A stretch of 64,000 nucleotides of DNA. Origin: Rhizobium tropici CIAT 899 (GTDB taxonomy: Bacteria; Pseudomonadota; Alphaproteobacteria; Rhizobiales; Rhizobiaceae). The position numbers were made by a program, and so were the translations under genes. Every line of letters begins with the position of its first letter. The stretch's first letter is position 1. Positions 47,388 through 55,503 of this stretch are shown here, piece after piece. The notes beneath the pieces are model-generated. The model worked only from the letters and a program-made list of their open reading frames with translations. It ran no database searches and was not told the DNA's origin. Where the stretch lies: assembly GCF_000330885.1 (NCBI RefSeq), contig NC_020059.1, positions 1,539,001-1,603,000 of the forward strand, in the 5' to 3' direction.

Positions 47388-47638
47388 GGTCCCGGCCGAT
47401 CGCCCATCCTTTGTTGCGTCTCGCATGCCGCCTTTTAGTGGCGGAAATCATTATACGGTGTCAGCCGTCAATGGTTCCGCTACCGCGCGTTACATAAGCG
47501 AATGCCACACGCAACTCTCGTAGGGAAAACTCGATCTCCTCTGTGGTATAAGGAAGGCTTGTCACTGTTCTGTAATGCAAATTCGCTAGCAGTCCACCCG
47601 ATTGACGTGCCGAGAATGGACAGGCGAGGAAGATTAAA

Positions 47639-48751
47639 ATGGCGGAAATCCGCATCGAACAAGTTCGCAAGGCCTATGGCCGTAATCCGGTCGTTCATGG
47701 CGTCGACCTGAATTTCCGATCGGGCGAATTTGTCGTCATCCTCGGACCTTCCGGCTGCGGCAAGTCCACGTTGCTGCGCATGATCGCCGGGCTTGAAGAT
47801 ATCACCTCGGGCGAGATCAGCATTGACGGTAAGGTGGTCAACCAGCTCGAGCCGCGCGAGCGCGGCTGCGCCATGGTCTTCCAGAACTATGCGCTCTATC
47901 CGCACATGGATGTCGCAGCCAACATGGGCTATGCGCTCAAGGTCGCCGGCGTGCCACGCGCCGAGCGCGAGCGCCGCATCAAGGAAACTGCCAAGATCGT
48001 CGGCCTCGAAGATTTCCTCGCCCGCAAGCCGGCCGAGCTTTCCGGCGGTCAGCGCCAGCGCGTCGCCATGGGCCGCGCCATCATCCGCGAGCCGAAGGTC
48101 TTCCTCTTCGACGAACCGCTTTCCAATCTCGATGCCAAGCTGCGCGTGCAGATGCGTGTGGAAATCCGCCGCCTGCACAAGCGCCTTTCGGCGACGTCGG
48201 TCTTCGTGACGCACGACCAGGTCGAGGCCATGACGCTCGCTGACAAGCTTGTCGTCATGTACAAGGGCAATGTCGAGCAGGTCGGCACGCCACTCGAGGT
48301 CTACAACACGCCGCGCACCCGTTTCGTCGGCTCCTTCATCGGCTCCCCGGCCATGAATTTCCTGGAAGGCACTTTCGCGGCCAATGGCGAGCAATTCATC
48401 TTCGATGGCATTCCGATCGCCATCGACGCCAACATCGGTAAGCGCCATGCCGGCCAGCCGGTCGCCCTCGGCCTCCGGCCGGAACATGCACGCCTCGTTC
48501 CCGCCGGCACGCCCGGCGCAATCCCGGCAACGGTCGATTTCGTCGAAGAACTCGGCGCCGGCCGTGTCATCCATTGCGATATCAATGGTTCAAGCTTCGC
48601 TGTCGCCGTTGCCGATCATACGACAGGCCAGACCGGTCAGTCGGTTGCGCTGGAACTGCCGCAGCAGCACACGCACCTCTTCGCCCAGGATACCGGGCTG
48701 CGGCTCGACGCGGTTGCCTCTGTTACGCCGCTCAAGGTGCTGGCAAGCTGA
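47639..48751 (+). CDS. ugpC: sn-glycerol-3-phosphate ABC transporter ATPase UgpC
   Basis: The 370-residue ATPase has [51 protein letters not shown] and a C-terminal MalK/UgpC regulatory domain ([14 protein letters not shown]). It should energise the UgpAE permease encoded on the opposite strand downstream. Unlike E. coli, the gene is not in the ugpBAE operon but converges on it. UgpC/MalK-type ATPases are often shared among sugar transporters. It ends at a strong intrinsic terminator. Confidence 0.92.
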   Translation: MAEIRIEQVRKAYGRNPVVHGVDLNFRSGEFVVILGPSGCGKSTLLRMIAGLEDITSGEISIDGKVVNQLEPRERGCAMVFQNYALYPHMDVAANMGYALKVAGVPRAERERRIKETAKIVGLEDFLARKPAELSGGQRQRVAMGRAIIREPKVFLFDEPLSNLDAKLRVQMRVEIRRLHKRLSATSVFVTHDQVEAMTLADKLVVMYKGNVEQVGTPLEVYNTPRTRFVGSFIGSPAMNFLEGTFAANGEQFIFDGIPIAIDANIGKRHAGQPVALGLRPEHARLVPAGTPGAIPATVDFVEELGAGRVIHCDINGSSFAVAVADHTTGQTGQSVALELPQQHTHLFAQDTGLRLDAVASVTPLKVLAS

Positions 48752-48778
48752 TTTCAAACATAGCTTTTCAGTAGGTAT

Positions 48779-48811
48779 AGCCCGGAAGTTTTCCCGACTT
48801 CCGGGCTTTTT
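48779..48811 (+). terminator. Intrinsic terminator of ugpC
   Basis: AGCCCGGAAGT pairs with ACTTCCGGGCT and runs into TTTTT, 28 bases after the ugpC stop. Confidence 0.9.
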
Positions 48812-48938
48812 ATGTGTCGGAGGTCGACTGAGTTTAAGTGAAGTTGGGTTTGCGCAGGGATATTCCGGCACGATACCGATGAATACTCGATCGCAGGGGA
48901 CTGCCGCGCCCGCAAATCCGGCGCGGCAGGAAACGAGA

Positions 48939-49853
48939 TTACTTCTCGGTTGCGATCAGCCCACGAACGAACCAGCGCTGCATCAGCACGACGACGGCCA
49001 GCGGCGGCAGCATGACGATCAGCGTGCCGGCCATGGCGATGTGCCATTCCGGAAGGCCGCCGATGTTCGGGATGAGCTGCTTGAGTTCGGTCACGGCGGT
49101 TGCATGCGCCGGATCGGTGGTGACGAGCAACGGCCAGAGATACTGATTCCAGGCCCAGAGGAACATGATGGTGCCGAGGGCAGCCATATTGGTGCGCGAC
49201 AGCGGCATCAGAATATCGATGAAGAAGCGCAGCGCACCGGCGCCATCCATGCGAGCGGCTTCCGTCAGCTCATCCGGTATCGTGAGAAAGAACTGGCGAT
49301 AGAGGAATGTACCGGTCGCCGTAGCGATCAGCGGTAGGATCAGGCCGGGATAGGAATTGAGCAGCCCGAGGTTCAGCGAGACTTCGATACCCGTAAGCTT
49401 TGCGATGAGCCAGGTGATGCCGGTGAGGTCGAGCAGCCCCTGATAGGGTGACAGGACGTTGGCGGCAACGGCATAGGTCGGCACGATACGCACTTCGAGC
49501 GGCAGCATGAGCGTTATGAAGATCAGCCAGAAAATAAAGTGGCGGCCAGGATAGCGGAAATAGACCAGGGAAAAGGCCGTTATCGCCGAAATGAGCACCT
49601 TGCCCACCGCAACGCCGGTGGCGAAGATCAGGCTGTTCAGTAGCTTGGGGCCGAGATTGGCGGTCGTCCAGGCCGTCTTCATGTTGACCCAGAAATCCGA
49701 GCCGGGGATCAGCGACATCGGCACTTTGTTGACGTCGGCGATGTTATGCGATGCCGCAATGGCGACGATAGCCAGCGGGCCTACGGCGATGCTGAAGCCG
49801 ATGAACAGGATCAGATGAGTGAAGAAGTTAAGGATGGGGGTGCGCTCGATCAT
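48939..49853 (-). CDS. ugpE: sn-glycerol-3-phosphate ABC permease UgpE
   Basis: The 304-residue MalG-type permease has six TM segments and the EAA loop EAARMDGAGALRFFIDILMP. It follows ugpA by seven bases and starts MIERTPILNFFTHLIL. With UgpA it forms the membrane channel, with UgpB the periplasmic receptor and UgpC the ATPase. The paralogous assignment rests on its location after ugpB and ugpA. Confidence 0.92.
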   Translation of the reverse strand: MIERTPILNFFTHLILFIGFSIAVGPLAIVAIAASHNIADVNKVPMSLIPGSDFWVNMKTAWTTANLGPKLLNSLIFATGVAVGKVLISAITAFSLVYFRYPGRHFIFWLIFITLMLPLEVRIVPTYAVAANVLSPYQGLLDLTGITWLIAKLTGIEVSLNLGLLNSYPGLILPLIATATGTFLYRQFFLTIPDELTEAARMDGAGALRFFIDILMPLSRTNMAALGTIMFLWAWNQYLWPLLVTTDPAHATAVTELKQLIPNIGGLPEWHIAMAGTLIVMLPPLAVVVLMQRWFVRGLIATEK

Positions 49854-49860
49854 GTCAGCC

Positions 49861-50745
49861 TCAACGGTAATGCACGCGCTTCTCGATGAAGCGGAACTGG
49901 AAGATGGTCAGCAGGACGATCAGCAGCATAAGAATGATGCTCTGCGCCGCCGCCCCGGAAAAATCGAGACCTTTGAAGCCGTCCGAATAGATCTTGTAGA
50001 CCATGAGGTTGGTCGAGTTGTGCGGGCCGCCCGATGTCATGATGTCGACGATGCCGAATGAATCCTGGAAGCTTTCGGTGATGTTGATGACGAGCAGGAA
50101 GAAGATCGTCGGCGTGATCAACGGGAACTGGATATCCCGGAAGCGGCGGAGCACGCCGGAGCCGTCAATGGCGGCCGCTTCGATCAGCGAGCGTGGAATG
50201 GCCTGGAAGGCGGCGAGAAAGAAGATGAAGCTGTAGCCGATATATTTCCAGGAGAACGCGGCGATGACCGAGGCCATGGCGGCGTTGCCATCGAGACCCG
50301 GATCCCAAAATCCCGGCCAATAGTGATTGACGATGGACATGAAGCCGGCTTCAGGCGCCAGGATGAAGCGGAAGGCCATGGCCGATGCGGGAGCAGCGAT
50401 GCCGTAAGGCCAGATGAGCACGACACGATAGATTTTCGAGCCCCGCAGCTGCCGGTCGGTCAGTGCAGCGAGGATCAGCGCGACCACCATGGAAATCGCG
50501 GTGCTGATAGCTGCGAAGGCGATGCTGATCGTCACCGAGTTCCAGTAATCGGAATTGGCAAGGATGGATCTGAAATTATCGAGCCCCACCCAGATGTTGC
50601 CGCCGCCCCAGGGCTGCTGCAGCGTTAGGGACCAGAAGATCGCCTGACCTGCCGGCCAATAGAAAAAGGTGAAGATGAGGAGCAGCTGCGGCACTGCGAA
50701 CAGGATGCCGACGCTCCATTTGTTGAAAGTTACTCGCTTTTCCAT
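49861..50745 (-). CDS. ugpA: sn-glycerol-3-phosphate ABC permease UgpA
   Basis: The 294-residue MalF-type permease starts MEKRVTFNKWSVGILFAVPQ and has six TM helices. Its EAA loop is EAAAIDGSGVLRRFRDIQFP. It lies 99 bases after ugpB with a stable hairpin between, then overlaps closely with ugpE downstream. It imports glycerol-3-phosphate and likely glycerophosphodiesters under phosphate limitation. Confidence 0.93.
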   Translation of the reverse strand: MEKRVTFNKWSVGILFAVPQLLLIFTFFYWPAGQAIFWSLTLQQPWGGGNIWVGLDNFRSILANSDYWNSVTISIAFAAISTAISMVVALILAALTDRQLRGSKIYRVVLIWPYGIAAPASAMAFRFILAPEAGFMSIVNHYWPGFWDPGLDGNAAMASVIAAFSWKYIGYSFIFFLAAFQAIPRSLIEAAAIDGSGVLRRFRDIQFPLITPTIFFLLVINITESFQDSFGIVDIMTSGGPHNSTNLMVYKIYSDGFKGLDFSGAAAQSIILMLLIVLLTIFQFRFIEKRVHYR

Positions 50746-50794
50746 TGTCTCTACCGGCTTGAGATCTCGATGCCACGCTTGCCTTCATAACGAA

Positions 50795-50820
50795 CGTCCG
50801 CCGGGAAACCCCGGCGGACG
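50795..50820 (-). repeat. Stable hairpin between ugpB and ugpA
   Basis: CGTCCGCCGGG and CCCGGCGGACG are perfect 11-bp arms around four bases, without a T-run. Such intercistronic hairpins after binding-protein genes usually protect the upstream mRNA or reduce read-through, so receptor is made in excess of permease. Confidence 0.8.
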
Positions 50821-50844
50821 CTGTTCTGTTACGAGCTTTGCGGC

Positions 50845-52197
50845 TTACGGCAGCTGCTTGCCCTTATAGGTGGCTTCGAAGCGCTCGAGCACGGCATTGC
50901 CGTTCTTGGCGAGATTGTCGATGCCTTCCTGGACGCTGACCTTGTTGGCAAAGATGGCCTGCATCTGGTTGCCGAATTCAGCGCGGATCTGCGTGAAATT
51001 GCCGAGACGGATACCGCGGGTAATCTGGGTCGGTTCCGAAGCGGTCAAGCTGGCGATGGCGACTTCGCGGCCCTTATAGGGAGCCTTGTCATAGAAGCCG
51101 GAGGACTTCATGAATTCAAAACCGGAATTGGTAACCGGGATGTAGCCGGTGTTGGTCGACCAGAAGAGAGCGGTCTTGGGGTCGTGGATGAAGTTCAGGA
51201 ACGCAGCGGCGCCCTTGTATTCGTCAGCCGACTTGCCGGAGAGAACCCAAAGCGAAGCGCCGCCGACCAGCGAATTCTTGCGCTCGGTGCCGGCATAGAC
51301 CGGAAGCTCGGCAACATCCCAGTTCATGCCGGCTTTCTGCGTCTTGCCAACCGTGCCATGGTCGCCGACCGAGGTCATGATCATCTGGCAATCGCCCGCT
51401 GCAAAGGCCTGAACCATGTCCTGGCCGAGGTCCTTGGACTTGATCTTGATGAGGCCCTGATCGTACCAGCTCTTGAGGTCGGTCACATATTTGACGAACT
51501 TGGTCTTGTTGACCTCAAGACGGGCGTCGAGGCCATCATAGCCGTTATTCTTGGTGGCGATCGGCTGATTGTGGATGGCGGAGAACTGTTCCATCAGCTG
51601 CCAGCTTTCGTTGCCGGAGATGTTGATGGCCATCGGGCAATCATAGCCGGCACCCTTGAGCGCCTTCATGTCTTCGGCGGCTTCTTCCCAGGTCTTCGGA
51701 GCGGCAGTCTTGCCGATCTTCGCGAAGGAGTCCTTGTTCCAGTAGAGCAGGGCGGTCGAGGAGTTGAACGGGAAGGAGAGCAGCTCGCCCTTCGACGTTG
51801 CATAGTAGCGTGCAATGCCGGGGAAATAGTCGTTCCAGTCGATCTTGTAACCGTTTTCGGACATCAATTTGCCGGCCGGGTAATAGGCGCCGGAGAGCAT
51901 CATGGTCGCGGTGCCGGCATCGTAGACCTGAACGATTGCGGGCTGCTTGCCGGCGCGGAAGGCGGCGATGGTGTTCTGCAGGGCGGCGTCATAGTTACCC
52001 TGGCTGACGCAGGAGACTTCATAATCCTTTTGGGAATCGTTGAAGTTCTTGCAGAGCGTCTGAACGACACGTTCCAGGTCGCCCGACAGACCGAACCAGA
52101 AATCGAACTTGACCGGCGCTGCGGCAGCCGGCATCGCCAGAGCGACGCTCATGACGCCAGCGGCGGCGGCAGAAATGTAATTTTTAAGTTTCGACAT
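50845..52197 (-). CDS. ugpB: sn-glycerol-3-phosphate-binding protein UgpB
   Basis: The periplasmic receptor is 450 residues from MSKLKNYISAAAAGVMSVAL; the signal is cleaved near PAAAAP. A larger frame out to 52431 is not supported. Family matches include IPFWHS-like KFDFWFGLSGDLERVV, VQVYDAGTATMMLSGAYYP, FPFNSSTALLYWNKD, GGASLWVLSGKS and a TGYIPVT motif. Ordered ugpB-A-E on the minus strand. Upstream is a Pho-box-like site. Confidence 0.95.
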   Translation of the reverse strand: MSKLKNYISAAAAGVMSVALAMPAAAAPVKFDFWFGLSGDLERVVQTLCKNFNDSQKDYEVSCVSQGNYDAALQNTIAAFRAGKQPAIVQVYDAGTATMMLSGAYYPAGKLMSENGYKIDWNDYFPGIARYYATSKGELLSFPFNSSTALLYWNKDSFAKIGKTAAPKTWEEAAEDMKALKGAGYDCPMAINISGNESWQLMEQFSAIHNQPIATKNNGYDGLDARLEVNKTKFVKYVTDLKSWYDQGLIKIKSKDLGQDMVQAFAAGDCQMIMTSVGDHGTVGKTQKAGMNWDVAELPVYAGTERKNSLVGGASLWVLSGKSADEYKGAAAFLNFIHDPKTALFWSTNTGYIPVTNSGFEFMKSSGFYDKAPYKGREVAIASLTASEPTQITRGIRLGNFTQIRAEFGNQMQAIFANKVSVQEGIDNLAKNGNAVLERFEATYKGKQLP

Positions 52198-52520
52198 ATC
52201 CCTATTTCCTTTTGAAAGCTCGGAACCGGTGGTCTTGCGCAAGTCCGCGGTAGCGCGGGTTATAGACAAGCTGTGTGACAGTTTGTTGTGGGCAAGAATC
52301 CCGCATTGGCGGGCTTTTTCACAAGGGTTGCTGTCTGTGGAGGAGCGCTCTTTGCAGGATCGTGCACTTGAGATCCCGTTGATAAAGAAATGGGGCTGGC
52401 AGGCGTTTGCCCACGGATTGCTGATCGGCAAAAAGACGCAATACTCCTCCTTGTCTGTGCCTACAGCCGTGTTGCAAGATCGGTGACCGGAAATTCGGAA
52501 GGCATTGGAGGAGTGGGAGC
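52198..52520. other. Divergent promoter region of ugpB and acetyltransferase
   Basis: About 320 bases between the divergent ugpB and acetyltransferase genes. Besides the Pho-box candidate, I see no RNA gene or strong hairpin. TGGAGGAGTGGGAGC before 52521 holds the acetyltransferase ribosome site. Confidence 0.5.
52264..52281 (-). promoter_or_regulatory. Pho-box-like site upstream of ugpB
   Basis: On the minus strand, CTGTCAC, four bases, CTTGTCT. The first half-site is a good PhoB half-box; the second matches poorly. PhoB control of ugp under phosphate starvation is established in other bacteria including rhizobia, so the site is plausible but weak. Confidence 0.35.
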
Positions 52521-53078
52521 ATGGGCCTCAGCGAGCGGCAGAAAATGGCAGCGGGAGAGTGGTACTGCTGCTTTGATCCCGAACTCGACGCCTTGCGCTG
52601 GCGGGCGCGCGAAGCTGTGCATGCACATAATACAATGCCGCCGTCCGAACGCGGCCATCTCGCCCCGGCCTTATCTGCTCTCTTTGCCGAGATCGGCGAA
52701 GGCGTCTTCATAGAGGCGCCGTTTCACTGCTCCTATGGCATCAATATATCGCTTGGCCGCCGGGTCTATATGAATGCCGGCTGTACGATCCTCGACAGCG
52801 CCAGCGTGCGCATCGGCGACGGCAGCATGCTGGGGCCGGGGGTCCATATCTATTGTGCCGAACATCACAAGGATGCCGAACTGCGCGGAGCGGGCATGGA
52901 GATCGCGCGGCCGGTAACGATAGGCAGAAGCGTCTGGATCGGCGGTGGAGCGATCTTGGTCGGTGGCATCACGGTAGGCGATGGCGCGATCATCGGCGCC
53001 GGCGCGGTCGTGACCAGAGATGTTGCCGCCGGGGCGACTGTTGTCGGCAATCCTGCTCGTCCCGTTCGCGCGGGATAG
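52521..53078 (+). CDS. Maltose/nodulation-type sugar O-acetyltransferase
   Basis: The 185-residue protein of the LacA/Maa/NodL group starts MGLSERQKMAAGEWY. The hexapeptide left-handed beta-helix is visible as repeats such as INISLGRRVYMNAGCTILD, VWIGGGAILVGGITVGDGAI and VVTRDVAAGATVVGNPARPV. The catalytic histidine fits IYCAEHHKD. It acetylates a sugar; NodL does so on Nod factors, but nothing here ties it to nodulation. It converges with the membrane-protein gene at 53084. Confidence 0.9.
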   Translation: MGLSERQKMAAGEWYCCFDPELDALRWRAREAVHAHNTMPPSERGHLAPALSALFAEIGEGVFIEAPFHCSYGINISLGRRVYMNAGCTILDSASVRIGDGSMLGPGVHIYCAEHHKDAELRGAGMEIARPVTIGRSVWIGGGAILVGGITVGDGAIIGAGAVVTRDVAAGATVVGNPARPVRAG

Positions 53079-53083
53079 GAAGT

Positions 53084-53395
53084 TTAGTTCGCCGGGCGGC
53101 GTTTTCGCGTCCACCATACGGCGAAGCGGCGGCGCCAGCGGCGCACCATAGGCATGTCGTGCGAGAGCACGATGAAGCCCAGTGGCAGCATCCAGAAGCC
53201 GAGCACCGGCAAGAAGCCGAGCAGTCCGCCGAAAATCAGCGCTATCCCTACGCCGACGCGGGCAAGGCGCGATCGGGGCAGGGGGATTCTCACGGAGCCG
53301 AAAACCAGCTCGCGGGTCGCGGGATCAATGCCAAAACGGCGGGTTTTCCGGCCATTCCGATCGGCATTTGCTGTCGTTTCGCTTTGATCGGTCAT
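53084..53395 (-). CDS. Small 1-2 TM hypothetical protein
   Basis: The protein is 103 residues from MTDQSETTANADRNGRKTRR; the frame extending to 53464 adds unlikely residues. A hydrophilic N terminus is followed by two adjacent hydrophobic segments (VGVGIALIFGGLLGFLPVLG, FWMLPLGFIVLSHDM) and a strongly basic tail (VRRWRRRFAVWWTRKRRP). The GFLPVLGFWMLPLGFIVLS phrase resembles PGPGW-type membrane proteins. Function unknown. Confidence 0.7.
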   Translation of the reverse strand: MTDQSETTANADRNGRKTRRFGIDPATRELVFGSVRIPLPRSRLARVGVGIALIFGGLLGFLPVLGFWMLPLGFIVLSHDMPMVRRWRRRFAVWWTRKRRPAN

Positions 53396-53511
53396 CCACA
53401 GGAAATGGTGGCGGGAGGAAATAATGCAAGAGAATTCATTTTTTTTGAAAAAACCGCTTGGCAAATCGGGAAAGCATTTGTATTACCCCGCTCACACCGC
53501 GCCAAGCGCAT

Positions 53512-53586
53512 TCCCTGGTAGCTCAGCGGTAGAGCATTCGACTGTTAATCGACAGGTCGCCGGTTCGAATCCGGCCCGGGGAGCCA
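53512..53586 (+). tRNA. tRNA-Asn (GTT)
   Basis: The acceptor stem pairs TCCCTGG with CCGGGGA, discriminator G, and an encoded CCA. The D arm is GCTCAGCGGTAGAGC, the anticodon loop CTGTTAA gives GTT, and the T arm is GCCGGTTCGAATCCGGC. One mismatch closes the top of the anticodon stem. 75 nt. Confidence 0.95.
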
Positions 53587-53882
53587 CTTTTTTCCACAGA
53601 ACTGAAGTATATAACGGCGCTGGAGCGCCCGGTTGGATCTAGTTCCGCTTTTGCGGTTCTAAAGGCTGATCAATGCGGCTGGGCTTATAGCAGCGCATTT
53701 TTGCAGTTTTATTGCACCTGGCTCACGGTAGTGATTTCCGCGGAGGCTCGTTCGGTTCGATCACCGCATCCTCGTTGACCTGTCTTTCCCATTCATGCCA
53801 GATTGCCGCGGCTTGTCAGCCAGGCACCAATGCCGGCGGGCAATTCGGGGATATCGGCCAGATTCGGCGGATTGGGGATAAA

Positions 53883-54287
53883 ATGGCTGAGAATACGAGC
53901 TTTCGTGGTGAGGTGGTGCTGGGCTGGATTCTGAGCGCGATCGTTATTCTTGCATTGGCGGCCGATGCGGCTGTCGATCTCTTTGTGCCGTCATTGATTG
54001 GCCCGCAGATGGCGGAGACGGGCTTTCCCGCCAATCTGGCTACGGTGGTGGGTTTGATCATCCTCGTCAGTGTTGTTCTTTACGCAATTCCGCGCACCGC
54101 GGTTCTTGGAGCTATCCTCACGACCGGGTTCTTCGGCGGTGCTATTTGCACCCATTTGCGTCTCGGAGAGATCGGTTCTCCACCACAACTTATCGGTTTA
54201 TTGCTCGGCATCATGGCGTGGGGCGGTCTCTATCTTCGGGATGAACGTATTCGGCGCCTGCTGCCCCTGCGTTCGGTGAGTGGCTGA
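53883..54287 (+). CDS. DoxX-like small membrane protein
   Basis: The protein is 134 residues from MAENTSFRGEVVLGWILSAI; GGGGATAA lies just upstream, so I prefer it over the start at 53712. Four TM helices and the pattern VLYAIPRTAVLGAILTTGFFGGAICTHLRLG match the DoxX-like (DoxX_2) family. Function is unknown, with possible redox or membrane roles. The gene is flanked by tRNA-Asn and a non-coding stretch. Confidence 0.8.
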   Translation: MAENTSFRGEVVLGWILSAIVILALAADAAVDLFVPSLIGPQMAETGFPANLATVVGLIILVSVVLYAIPRTAVLGAILTTGFFGGAICTHLRLGEIGSPPQLIGLLLGIMAWGGLYLRDERIRRLLPLRSVSG

Positions 54288-54597
54288 AAAACGGCTCGCG
54301 CCTCATTTGAAGTTTTTGCGGTGCAATAACAACATCTTGCGCTGCACCTTATCTCGGCGGCAACCGCGAATGATAGCGGGCTAAAGGGATTGTTCCAACG
54401 TGAGATATCAACGACCTGCGAGAGCCTGCGGAGCCGGCTTCCGGGCAGATATATGTGGTATTTCTGAAAAAATAAGTTCAAGGTATGGTTGCTCTCGCGA
54501 ATGTGAGGGCATGTTCATGTGTCGTTAATGCGATGCGGCGCATGAACATAATGCGCGATCCGCGCAGCATAGTCCCCCAATGCTTTAGAGGTTCGAC
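54288..54597. other. Intergenic region
   Basis: About 310 bases between the DoxX-like gene and the His-rich peptide gene. It should contain the peptide's promoter. I see no RNA gene or striking repeat. Confidence 0.4.
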
Positions 54598-54786
54598 ATG
54601 AAAAATCTGATTCTTGCTTCTGCAGTAGCTGTGGCGTCGGTCTTTGCCTTCAGCGTGCCGTCCGAGGCCGCTCCGATGCATCATCGTCATTACCATCAGC
54701 ACCATCATCATCACTGCCATGTGAAGAAGGTAAAGCGCAAGGTTCATGGACGCTGGGTTATCCGCCATGTGCGCGTCTGCCGCTGA
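54598..54786 (+). CDS. Small secreted histidine-rich peptide
   Basis: The 62-residue product starts MKNLILASAVAVASVFAFSV, a Sec signal cleaved near SEAAPM. The mature part of about 38 residues is basic and very His-rich (MHHRHYHQHHHHHCH then KKVKRKVHGRWVIRHVRVCR) with two cysteines. GAGGT precedes the ATG, and a strong bidirectional terminator follows. A periplasmic metal (Ni, Zn, Cu) chelating or buffering role is inferred from composition only. Not in a named family that I know. Confidence 0.75.
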   Translation: MKNLILASAVAVASVFAFSVPSEAAPMHHRHYHQHHHHHCHVKKVKRKVHGRWVIRHVRVCR

Positions 54787-54824
54787 TCGCAAGACGCTTG
54801 GAACCGGCGCAAGTTCCTCTTAAA

Positions 54825-54866
54825 ACAATAGGGCCGCCGCCGGAGTTCCGGTGGCGGCCTTATTGT
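54825..54866. terminator. Bidirectional terminator
   Basis: A near-perfect 19-bp stem, ACAATAGGGCCGCC and so on with GGCGGCCTTATTGT, closes on an AGTT loop, with T-runs on both strands. It separates the His-rich peptide gene from the convergent RDR-repeat gene. Confidence 0.9.
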
Positions 54867-54953
54867 TTGTGTTATTCCTCGAAGTGACCCGCTGCCTACC
54901 TTGTATCCGACGTGAGCTTGGCAGGTATCATTCCGATAAGGCAACCGGCCGCA

Positions 54954-55295
54954 CTAAGGCCGAATCTCGAATATCACGCCGCCATGGCGGCGATGATGAT
55001 AGCGACGGTCGTCCCGCCATCTGTCATCCCAATGGCGGCGGCGATCCCAGCCGCGGTCACCATGCCAGTAACGGCGATCGCGATCACGCCAGTGGGGACG
55101 GTCGCGATCACGCCAGCGGGGACGGTCGTCATCGCCCCATCTGCGCGATCCTTGCTCTTGCACAAGGATAAGATCCGACGCGCGCGATATAGATGGACTG
55201 CTCGGCGGCGCGGCCATCGCGGGGAGGGCGGCGGGTAGCGCAGAGCCTGTGGCCAGCGTCACGCTCAAGGCGAGTGAAGCAAAGTGGTGTTTCAA
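54954..55295 (-). CDS. Secreted Arg/Asp-repeat protein
   Basis: About 113 residues from a TTG at 55295 (MKHHFASLALSVTLATGSAL), chosen because AGGAG lies eight bases upstream; ATG starts further out have none. A signal peptide ends near AMAAPP. The mature region has repeats of basic and acidic residues with tryptophans (DDDRPRWRDRDRPHWRDRDR) and a His/Arg-rich tail (RRYHHRRHGGVIFEIRP). It resembles the RcnB-like or low-complexity secreted proteins common in rhizobia, though I cannot confirm a family. Function unknown. Confidence 0.65.
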   Translation of the reverse strand: MKHHFASLALSVTLATGSALPAALPAMAAPPSSPSISRASDLILVQEQGSRRWGDDDRPRWRDRDRPHWRDRDRRYWHGDRGWDRRRHWDDRWRDDRRYHHRRHGGVIFEIRP

Positions 55296-55436
55296 GATTC
55301 TAACTCCTGTAGTCAGCCATGTCCCTTTCATCGCTAAACGCCAGGGCATCGACTAGGTTCCCCTTTTCGTTGACTGGAGATCCTTGTGATACCCGAACTG
55401 ATCGCAGGAGGAGCGGCTGATTGCAGGTGTTACAGT

Positions 55437-55469
55437 AAAAAAGGGGGGCGGCAGGGAAAGCCGGCCCCC
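55437..55469 (-). terminator. Intrinsic terminator of the porin gene
   Basis: On the minus strand, GGGGGCCGGC pairs with GCCGCCCCCC across TTTCCCT and runs into TTTTTT, about 35 bases after the porin stop. Confidence 0.9.
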
Positions 55470-55503
55470 TTCCTTCTCTGATCGGAGGTCAAGTCTGATC
55501 AGG

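Noticed and set aside
53424..53642. A plus-strand frame with GSSAVEHSTVNRQVAGSNPA
   Set aside because: It is the sense translation of tRNA-Asn and so not a gene.
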